From Brachionus plicatilis (taxonomy: Eukaryota > Rotifera > Eurotatoria > Ploima > Brachionidae), in the NCBI GenBank assembly GCA_010279815.1, contig QEOQ01000519.1, positions 149,910 through 163,488 on the forward strand: a stretch of 13,579 nucleotides of DNA, written 5' to 3'. Within the stretch, counting starts at the first letter, position 1; each line of letters opens with the position of its first letter. Both the position numbers and the translations under genes were made by a program. The notes beneath the pieces were generated by a model, which worked only from the letters and a program-made list of their open reading frames with translations, was not told the origin of the DNA and made no database searches. Of the stretch, positions 1-7,800 are shown in pieces.

Positions 1-531
1 TGGTCTAACTAAAAAAGTGTAAAGCTTTTTGAGAACAAAATCGTTTTTTGTTTTAAATGTTTTCTTAACTACTTCTAGAGTTCGATTTGCTTTGTTATTT
101 ATTTCTACAATATGTTCGTTCCATTTTAAGTCTTTGGTAAAAACTATTCCCAAATCTGGCTCGTATGGTGAACTGTCCATCTCATAAATACCAAGTTTAT
201 AATTTAAATTCAAATTGTTTTTGCCGTAGTAAATCACCTTTCATTTTTCTTTGTTAAAACTCATTAACCATTTGTTCGTCCATTCAAACAAAGCATCAAG
301 ATCTTGTTGAAGTACTTTTGAGCCTTCAACAACTTTTATAACTGATAAGAGCTTGGTATCGTTAGCAAACAATAAGCTCATATTTCTTGAAGCGTTTGGT
401 AGATCGTTTATATAGATAACTAAGAGCAAGGGGCCCAAAATGGATCCCTTAGACACGCCACTTTTAACACGCTTCCAAATTGATACGGCTTCTCCTAAAA
501 TAACTCTTTGAGAACGAAAGGAATTCACCAA
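1..531 (-). pseudogene. Reverse transcriptase remnant, catalytic box and thumb (continuation, one internal stop)
   Basis: This frame continues the RT after the shift at about 525-531. It reads SQRVILGEAVS, then SGVSKGSILGPLL, IYINDLP, the metal-binding box as FANDTKLL (Asn codon at 361-363), and WTNKWLMSFNKEK. A TGA at 241-243 interrupts it; the same frame then runs open to position 1 with family-typical sequence (DLGIVFTKDLKW, then NKANRTLEVVKKTF). The first aspartate of the F/Y-A-D-D catalytic box is Asn here, so the copy would be inactive even without the stop and the frameshift. It is a dead copy. Confidence 0.85.
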
Positions 532-791
532 CTTAATAATTTATCATCAAATCCATATATGCTACATTTATTAACTAGTCGTGAATGTGGAACTTTGTCG
601 AATGCTTTTTCAAAGTCAAAATAAACCACGTGTTCATGGTTTTTAAGATGGATATTTTCAGTTAAAAAGTCTAATGCTTCAAATAAATTTGTGGCGCAAC
701 TCTTATTTAGGGTATACCCGTGCTGACTTTTATTGATCAAACTGTTAGAAACTAAAAAGGAAAACATGGACGGCATAAATACCTTTCTCAT
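525..791 (-). pseudogene. Reverse transcriptase remnant, N-terminal part (motif A region)
   Basis: An 88-codon open stretch covers the RT fingers and first palm motif. SQHGY near residues 23-27 corresponds to the conserved LINE sequence before the palm, and YFDFEKAFDKVPHSRL (residues 57-72) carries the motif A aspartate at residue 59, coded near 615-617. The frame ends in TGA at 525-527 just after LLSW. The continuation of the enzyme is found in another frame that starts within a few bases, so a short deletion has split the gene. The first ATG (789-791) is unlikely to be a native start, because the family extends far upstream. Confidence 0.85.
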
Positions 792-795
792 TATT

Positions 796-1835
796 TAAAA
801 AATTTTAATAAACATCTCTCTTTATCGTTTTTTTTTATTTGTTTTATTGAGAGGTCTCTCTTATCTTTCACATTGAATTAATCCATGCTTCAAGTCTCAT
901 GATTATGTTCATTTGTTTGATAAATTTTTCCAAAGTTTTTGATTTTGTTTTCGTATAAAATCAATTAATAAGCAAAGTTTCACTTTAATAAAAAAAATTC
1001 ATCATTTGAAATAGTTTGTTTAAAAAAAATTTTATGCTTAAGATAAAGTATTCTTGATTAAGATATATAATCATCAGTCATGTTTTCTAAGAATTTTTTG
1101 GTTACGTATTACTTTCAAATAATTGAATGAGCATAAATGATGACAGCTAAAGTGTGATCAAAAATTTAAAAAAGATAAAAGCTTTCAAAAATTTTTTTCT
1201 AAAAACTAAGAGCAGAAGCATCGCTTTGAAATAACTTTCAATGCTTAACTTAACTTTATATATGTAAAACTATGCAGAAATTTAATATTTAATAAATTAA
1301 TTAGAGATTTTTTTTAAATTTTCGTACATGATCTTAAAAATTTGACATAAAAATTCAAATATCCAAAATGATCAGCAAATACCATTTTGACAAATTTTGG
1401 GACTCCACTGCCTACTATGTTTCATCCATATAAAACAACTCTTTGTCATTTCTTTGTTAAAAAAACATTTATTTAGTTTATTTTATGGCACTCAGCAAAA
1501 AGTTTTTTAGAGAAAATAAGCAAATATCATGAATTATCTGCTAGCATCTTCCAACACAGAAAATATTTTACATTAGATTTATAGGATTTTTCTTCAATTA
1601 TTTTTAAAACTGTGATGTCATTATACATTTCTTTTAAAAATATTCTTTCAAAAAAATTTTTTAAAAAAATAAAGAGAAAAACAATTCTCTCTTAAATTTT
1701 CTCGTGTAATTTATTTCATTTCAATTTGATAATGAACTTGGAAAATTAAAAAACAATTTACAAAAATTAAGAAACTAAGAGTTTTAAAAAATATTTATTT
1801 TATTAAAAATTTGCTAAAATGTTTAATTTTTATAG
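796..1835. other. AT-rich stretch without a recognisable gene (likely intron or 5' flank of the GPCR)
   Basis: About 1 kb of very AT-rich sequence with homopolymer runs and stops in all frames. I looked here for exons carrying the missing TM1-TM3 of the GPCR: there is no GN..V of TM1, no LA..D of TM2 and no hydrophobic open stretch bounded by splice sites. The region ends with a pyrimidine-rich tract and TATAG at 1831-1835, which fits a splice acceptor, so at least its right part is probably intron. Confidence 0.5.
1821..1835 (+). promoter_or_regulatory. Probable 3' splice site of the GPCR terminal exon
   Basis: The sequence GTTTAATTTTTATAG is T-rich and ends in AG directly before the TM3 coding sequence YVILFSIERY. 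The exon would begin with the third base of a codon (phase 2). A second AG at 1852-1853 is in the same phase but would remove six residues that fit TM3 well, so the first is preferred. Confidence 0.6.
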
Positions 1836-2844
1836 GTATGTGATTCTATTTAGCATTGAACGTTACATTGTTGTTCAATTTCCACTGAAAAAATATGATA
1901 TATGTAATCAGTCGCGGAACAAGCTTTCTGTAGCATTTTTTTTTATATTTTCTTTACTTTTTTATTCTTTTTCTTACTTTTCTTCTCATGTTCACGAATA
2001 CGAAAACCAAAAACGATGCGTAATAAAAGAAAAATGGCACAAAATTGTTCAATTCATGGCAATAATAGACGTATTTGTCACAATATTGATACCATTTGTG
2101 GTTATTTTGTTCACCAATATTTCCATTTACTTCAAATTGATGAAAAATTTGAATCTTGAAAACGGATTTGAGAGGAAAAGAAAAAATGAAGAATTTTCAA
2201 CAGATGCCAGTTTTCTAGGAGCAAAAATTAATGATAAAATTGAAGCAAATGAATTTGTGGCAAAAAATTCCATACTGCTGAGTAGTAGGCGAAAAACTGT
2301 TTCGATCATAAGAGAAAATTACCTTAAGCCTCAAATTGAACTTAAAAGACAAATTTCATATCCGGAACTGAGCTCGTTCAATGAGAAAAATGAGTTAAAA
2401 ATACCAACTCAGAAAAAAACAAATTTTACTTTTTTCCGAAAGTTTTCGGCTTTAACATCGTTGCTTAGAAGGTCAGCCGAGCTTAAAAGGGCCAAAATGT
2501 ACTCAAGGACAACTAGAATGCTAATTATTATTTCAATTACTTTTATTTTATTAAACAGTCCGATGGCTATTTCACGAATTCATTCCGTATTATTAAGCTC
2601 TATTGAATCTCATTCTAACCGTTCACTCACAACCAATAGTTCCAACCATTCTTCCAATAATACATCCACTGGGTACACAATCAAAGAATTGAATCATCAT
2701 TTAATGCAGAGAATTTCTGGCTATTTTTATTATTTAAATTTCTCGGTTAATTTTTTTCTCTATGTTTTAAATGGATCTCAGTTTAGAGAAATACTATTTA
2801 AATTTACGCATAGAAAAAAGTATGAAAATAATTTTTTATTTTAA
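1836..2844 (+). CDS. Class A (rhodopsin-family) peptide-type GPCR, 3' terminal exon, TM3 end to C-terminus
   Basis: The open frame from 1819 encodes 341 codons, but the exon probably begins at 1836 after the acceptor TATAG (phase 2). Visible are the TM3 end with the ERY motif (E14 R15 Y16 counting from the codon at 1819) followed by IVVQFPLKK, TM4 (about 35-57), the conserved extracellular-loop-2 cysteine C67, TM5 (about 79-106), a long basic third intracellular loop (107-231), TM6 (232-254), a third extracellular loop with five N-glycosylation sequons (265-283), TM7 (299-318) and a helix-8-like QFREILF. The NPxxY motif is NFFLY (311-315), and TM6 has FILLNSP instead of CWxP. Both variants occur in FMRFamide/neuropeptide-type invertebrate receptors, which suggests a neuropeptide receptor at the plasma membrane; the ligand is not determinable. 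TM1-TM3 must come from upstream exons. The stop TAA is at 2842-2844. Confidence 0.85.
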
Positions 2845-2990
2845 ATTGAAGCGATTAAAAATTAAATTAATCGTTTTATTTTTAGTTGCTTTTTTTATTG
2901 AATTTAATAAGTTTTTTTTTAAGATCAAGAGGCACTGTGGTTTGATTGAGTTTGAATTCTCAAATATCAGTCAGATTATTACAAGTTTTG

Positions 2991-3053
2991 AATAAATTTA
3001 TTTAAAAGACTTAATTTTTTTGTAAGTTTTTTGAATGTCATAAAATAAATAAA
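2991..3053 (+). terminator. Candidate poly(A) signals of the GPCR gene
   Basis: AATAAA occurs at 2991-2996 and again, overlapping, at 3044-3049 and 3048-3053, which is 147-210 nt after the GPCR stop codon. In DNA this AT-rich chance matches are common, so the position relative to the stop is the only support. Confidence 0.4.
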
Positions 3054-3840
3054 TTATTTTAATTTTTTTATTTCTGTAATAATCGCTTTTAACATTATTT
3101 TGATTTTATTAAAGAAAAATTAGCCCTTAATAGCAATTAGCTCATTTTAAATTTATGTGGCAGCTATTTCTTGCTCTAGACTTTAAAACAAAACTTTTGT
3201 TCTTTATTTTATTTGTTAAATTGACTTCAAATTCTTCTTTATCGATTTTTACATAATTTTATATAAGCCATCAAGGGAGTAAGGAACATTGTTCAGTTCT
3301 AAAGGATTTTTTTTAATCGGGTTTTAAATAAAGACAATAAAAGCAAGCATTGAAGGGATTTCATGCAGTATCAATAAAAACAATAAATAAAAAATCAGTA
3401 AATCGGTGTTTTAAATTTAATTTTTGAAGAATTTTTATTTAATATATGTATTTTTTATTATATTTATGGTAATTTTTAATAAAAATATGGGTATAGATTA
3501 TATTACGCGAATTTTTATAAAAAATTCACTTTTGAATGATAATTAAACATTTTAATTTGATTTTTTTTAAATAAAAACAAAAAATTAATTTTACTCCCTA
3601 AAAATAAAATTAAAAAAATTAAAAAAGAATACAAGTTCGAATATAGGAAATTGCGCGAAAGTTTTAAAGCTTGAAAACTTGAACTTTATAATGAATTTCT
3701 CTTATTTTGAATTAGGGGAGAGTGAAGTTGAGAACAATTTTTCAAAGCAGATCAATTTGGTTCTGATAAAACATAAATAACTTTTTCAAAATGAATATTG
3801 GTTTAAAATATTTTTTAACAATAATTAACAAATTTTTAAG
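3054..3840. other. Intergenic AT-rich DNA between convergent genes
   Basis: No open frame of useful length and no recognisable RNA gene. Small AT palindromes occur, such as GAATTTTT-ATA-AAAAATTC at 3509-3527, of a size expected by chance at this composition. Confidence 0.5.
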
Positions 3841-3859
3841 GTCCCAAATTAAAGTGCAA

Positions 3860-4082
3860 GAATTGACTTCTATCTACTTTAATTTTAGTGACTTTGACTT
3901 AAAAATTACTTGATTTTTAAGTCAAAGTCACAATTAATATTTTAATTTTTACCGTGATCAGGTAGTTATTGCGGTTGCCAAGTTAAAGTTAAAGTCACTA
4001 AAATTAGAGTCCAAGCCTGATTAAAAAAATAAAAGTTCGGACTTGGACTTGACTTGAGAGTTGTAACTTTTAAACAGCTCTG
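3860..4082. mobile_element. Degenerate non-autonomous DNA transposon, hAT-like, with central hairpin
   Basis: The right end reads CAGCTCTG at 4075-4082, whose reverse complement CAGAGCTG fits the CAGRG-type ends of hAT elements. Inside are many AAGTC/GACTT words, a perfect central hairpin at 3888-3931, and a second inverted pair: CTTTAATTTTAGTGACTTTG around 3877-3896 against its near complement around 3986-4006. The centre matches the centre of the element at 6430-6602 in the same orientation (ACTTAAAAAT, about 6 nt, ATTTTTAA). I could not find a matching left end or target duplication, so the left boundary is approximate and the copy is probably truncated or old. Confidence 0.6.
3888..3931. 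repeat. Perfect 18-bp inverted repeat with 8-nt loop
   Basis: GTGACTTTGACTTAAAAA (3888-3905) is followed by the loop TTACTTGA (3906-3913) and the exact reverse complement (3914-3931). It forms the middle of the hAT-like element and is far longer than the chance AT hairpins nearby. Confidence 0.9.
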
Positions 4083-4737
4083 GTTTATATTCACTGTAAT
4101 TTTTAGGGTTCCAATTTTAAAGTACTTGGATCAGTACTAAATCAGAGGAAAAAAATGTATAAGAAGGGAGATCAATTAGCATAGATTTTAAAAATTGTGA
4201 TGAGAGATAATTATAGTTAATTGTTTCAATAAAAGTTAGTTTTGAAAATAGATAAAGTTCATCATAGCCGAATACTTTCAGTACTTTTAAGACTCGTTAC
4301 ATGAGACAGTAGGGTTTTTAAACCAAACATTTTTGTATTTATTTATTGAATCTCTTGTTGTCTAGCCTGTTGATTAACCTTAGAATTATTAATGATTTTA
4401 ATTTAAGCAAAGAGTTATTTTTAGGCAGAAGATACGAAATTCCAAAAAGGTAGTCTGAACTTTTTTAAAATTCATAACTGCCCACTTGTTGAAGTCAAGA
4501 TTCGAATCTAAAGAGCTTCTTAATTTAAATAAAAATAATTAATTTTATAAATTTATTGAATTTATTAAAACCAATATTTAAAATTAAAAAAATCATGTCA
4601 AATTTAATTTTTAAAAAAAGTAATTTTCAGGGAATTTAAAAAAAATCCATCAATTAAAACCTATTACTTTCTTTTGAAAGATTTTGATAATTATAAAAAA
4701 TTTTGAACTTTTTACATGGAATATTAATTCTCTATTT
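4083..4737. other. Intergenic DNA downstream of CSPP1
   Basis: AT-rich with no supported gene. A GATTCGAATC palindrome near 4500 resembles a tRNA B box, but no A box or cloverleaf can be assembled around it. Confidence 0.45.
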
Positions 4738-4743
4738 TTTATT
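4738..4743 (-). terminator. Candidate poly(A) signal of the CSPP1 gene
   Basis: AATAAA on the minus strand lies 30 nt after the TAA stop of the last CSPP1 exon, inside TTCTAATAAAAAATAG. The close spacing implies a short 3' UTR. Confidence 0.5.
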
Positions 4744-4772
4744 AGAATTTTCTTTTTGGATTATCAAACTGA

Positions 4773-4818
4773 TTATTTTAGCCATGCATCATCTTGTATT
4801 GTAACAGTTGATGGAGCT
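4773..4818 (-). CDS. CSPP1: CSPP1 exon 15 (C-terminus)
   Basis: Residues 956-970 and TAA at 4773-4775: RAPSTVTIQDDAWLK. The pattern S-V-T-x-x-x-x-W-L corresponds to the NSVATEPWLRP near the C-terminus of vertebrate CSPP1, so the protein probably ends here. The acceptor is GTTTTTCAG after a 414-nt intron. Confidence 0.8.
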
Positions 4819-7800
4819 CTGAAAAACAAAAAATTAATTAATTATTTTATTTAATTAAAATTTCTATTTTTAAAAATATTTTAGTAACAAATAAATTTTT
4901 TTAAAAGAAACCAAAGTTGATAACTAATTAAAAGAGCTTTTACTTTGTCTTCATATTTTGAAGAATTTAAAAAGCTTTAGTTTGTTACTTTAAGATAAAA
5001 AAATCAAGTCTAAAATAAGTTAAAACAGTGATTTTTATATCTAAGCATGCATTTTAGAGAAGAGTGACAAAATGAATAGAAAACTCAAAAAAAAAAATGA
5101 ATTACTTTCATAAAATATTAAAAGAAGCTTTAAAAAATTTATTTGTTATATATTTTTTTAAAGATTTTTGATTTCCTCGACGAGTCTTAAAAATGTTATC
5201 ATTAGTAATAAAAAATTAAAAATTAAACATACCTATTATTTTTGTTGATAAACTTATTGAGAACATCATTAGGATCGTTCATCGAAAGACTGTCATCTAA
5301 AATAAATTCTTAAATAAAAATTTAAATAATTCTAATTCATGCTTGCCTTCCATATCTCTTAATTTTTTTAATCTTAGTTGGTTTTGGGCTGACAATTTTT
5401 CATTAAAATCATCACCATAGTTATCAAAGTTAACGATCTAAATCGATGCATTAAAAATTGATAAGTCCTAATTATTAAAGTTTACTGAGTTAAGTCTGTT
5501 TCGTTGTCTCTCATTAGCTTCTCTCTGCAAGTCATTTGAAAAAAAGTCATCATCTTAAAATTATTAGTTTCATTAAAAAAAAATTTTCTATATTTAATCA
5601 TGCTACCTCTTCGACTTGAATCCAATAAAACAGTATTTTCCCTGTAAAAATTTCCACGTATAGGAGGTGCTAGAAGAGTAGATATTAAAAAAATTTCAAA
5701 TTAATTAAAATTTTTAATTACTATATATTTCTTTTCGGTAAGTTTTGAATCCATCTCGGTCACCAATTGGGGTTCGAATGTTCTCAAGATTTTCTCTCAT
5801 GTCAGCTAATTGTCCTATGCTTGTCCGATCATTCTTTTTAATAATTCAGTTTATTCCAAAATGAAAAAATAATTATTAGTTGTACCGAATTGTTGACTTT
5901 ATTTTCAACTTCAGAAAGTTCTCTTTGAAGGTGTTTTTTCAAGTTGCTTAATTGAGCCAAAACTTCGCTATTTGATACTTTGGACACTTGAGAAGGCTAA
6001 AAAATCTTTATTTTCACTAAATGAGAAAATAATATTTAATTTTTTTACCGGTCTGCTCAATTTTTTCAAAACAGGCTTAGTAGGAATTACATTATCGGCA
6101 TTGGCATAATTTTTTCTTCCTTTAGGTTCCTTTTAAAAAAAATTAAAATTTCATATGAAATCTTAAAAGACTTTGTTAATTAAACTAAATCTATTGCTAT
6201 AAAAAATCCAAACACTAATTTGTGATTGAAAAAAAAAATTTTAAAGAGCCGAATAAAATTATTTGAATAGAAAATAAAGGAAGCTTCAAAAAAATTCAAT
6301 CATTATTCAATTCGATAAATTACAAATACCAACTATTTTTGAAAAGATTCAAAAGTTTTTAAAAATTTTTATTAACTAAATTTTAAATTGTTCGAAATTA
6401 ATCAACTCATTTCAGTTCAATATTTAAACCAGGGTTGTTTTTAGATCAAAAGTCTTAAGTTAAGTAAAAGTCACTGAATTTTTTAATATTAATTTTTTTA
6501 AACTTAAAAATGACGTGATTTTTAAATCAGAGTCAATTTTAAGTAAAGTCATTTAAGTCAAGTCATGCCTTTGACTTAATCCTTGTGACTAAAACAAGTC
6601 TGTTTTAAACTGATTACAATGATTAAAAAGAATTAGGTATATTTAAAAAATGTTTCAATTTTTAAATTTAGTAAATGATTGGAATAAAATATTGAATATT
6701 TTTGAGCTAAAATTCAAATTAAATAAATTTTAAAGAAAAATAAAAAGCAAAAAAAATTTAATGGAATAAATTAGTTGTGTACAGTAGTAAAAATAAATTT
6801 ATAAAAGTAATAAAATAAATTATTGTATTAATGAGTAAGAAAATAATTTAAAAGGAGCGAAAAATAATTTATATTTGGACAAGAATGTGAGATTCAAATT
6901 TATTCTGACTTGGACAAAAATTTTAAATGCAAAAAAATTAATCGATCCTAGAATTGATGTATCGATTGTCACTAAACCAAGCTTAAATTAATAACAACTA
7001 AAAGCAAAAAATCAAAAATTAAGTTTTTATCTAACCAAGCATAACTTGAATTACAGCACAGATTTGCTACAAGGATTTTAGGATATTTAACGTAAATAAA
7101 CGTTATTTTACGTTAAAATATGTAATTTTACGACAAATTTTGTAAAATGACTTTTTATAAAATTACGATAATTAACGGTAAATAACGATTTTTTACGTAA
7201 AATTACCGATTTTCAAAAATGTCAAAACGCAGATTTTGGCTCTTTATGATTTTTTCAATAAGAAATTTTCAATTCCAATTATTTTTAATAATATTTCAAT
7301 GACCATTCATATTAGATCGGCCATTAGATCTAGTGAATGGTGATTTTTGATGGTGATTTTGGTGGAGATTCTACCTATCTAAATTTTTAATACTTCTAAG
7401 AAAATACTTAATTAATAAAAAGGTTTAATACCCATTTAATATAATTTTTTCTCTGTTTTGTTTTTTGGATGGTTATCTTGATGCAGTTTAAGTCATTTTA
7501 CGAAATTTGTCGTAAAATTACATATTTTAACGTAAAATAACGTTAATTTACGTTAAATATCGTCAAATCATATTAGCAAATTTGCGCTGTATATCACCAT
7601 AAAATTTTTTCAAAAGTTTCTTAAAAAAGATCGACCGAAAAAAATCATTGATTTTGTTTTTTTTTAATTTTTGATTTTACAAAAAGTCTTTTTCTTCTTG
7701 AATTATAAAATATTCTTTTTTTCAAATTAAATTCTAATGATCAATTCGTTTTTGCTAAAAAAATGTAATTTATTCAAAAAGTTTTATCCAAAAAAAGACA

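Larger units (their letters stand above)
1..795 (-). mobile_element. 5'-truncated non-LTR (LINE-type) retrotransposon fragment
   Basis: Minus-strand coding remains of a LINE reverse transcriptase run from about 795 to the left edge of the window, in the usual order: fingers region, the acidic motif YFDFEKAFD, the SGVSKGSILGPLL block, the FANDTKLL box, and the thumb/connection region ending LYTFLVRP at position 1. Homology stops abruptly near 795, where an in-frame stop (795-797) and AT-rich sequence take over. The endonuclease and ORF1 are therefore absent, as expected of 5' truncation during target-primed integration. The 3' end and poly(A) tail lie outside the window. The copy lies antisense to the GPCR exon downstream. 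Family assignment (jockey/CR1-like) is inference from motif style. Confidence 0.88.
7054..7589. mobile_element. Foldback/MITE with 100-bp terminal inverted repeats and TA target duplication
   Basis: The left arm (7054-7153) and the reverse complement of the right arm (7490-7589) align over 100 bp without a gap and with about nine differences. Both arms begin CAGC(A/G)CA(G/A)ATTTGCTA, and the element is bordered by TA on each side (7052-7053, 7590-7591), the duplication expected of Tc1/mariner-type insertion. The 336-bp interior holds no open frame of note, so the element is non-autonomous. The arms are built from the related words TTAACGTAAAT and ATTTTACGTTAAAATA, themselves partly palindromic. 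Confidence 0.85.

Noticed and set aside
851..957. Hydrophobic open stretch (LMIMFICLINF) considered as a GPCR transmembrane exon
   Set aside because: No GN..V, LA..D or ECL1 pattern and no convincing acceptor or donor; T-rich DNA gives such hydrophobic frames by chance.
1372..1470. Short plus-strand open stretch (NFGTPLPTMFHPY...) considered as an upstream GPCR exon
   Set aside because: It lacks GPCR TM1-TM3 signatures and clear splice sites, and is short enough to be chance.
2127..2309. Minus-strand 60-codon frame opposite the GPCR third intracellular loop
   Set aside because: Shadow of the GPCR coding strand, without motif or splice context.
2771..2995. Plus-strand open frame of 74 codons overlapping the end of the GPCR
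   Set aside because: It lies in a different frame over the GPCR 3' end and UTR, is Lys/Phe-rich as expected from AT-rich DNA, and matches nothing.
3509..3527. Hairpin GAATTTTT-ATA-AAAAATTC
   Set aside because: An 8-bp AT-only stem is expected by chance at this base composition.
4440..4530. Possible tRNA around the B-box-like GATTCGAATC near 4500
   Set aside because: No A box at the right spacing and no acceptor, D or anticodon stems could be assembled on either strand.
2845..4772. A hidden protein gene or an array of regularly spaced repeats in the intergenic region
   Set aside because: No sustained open frame on either strand and no repeat-spacer periodicity; only the degenerate inverted-repeat element stands out.
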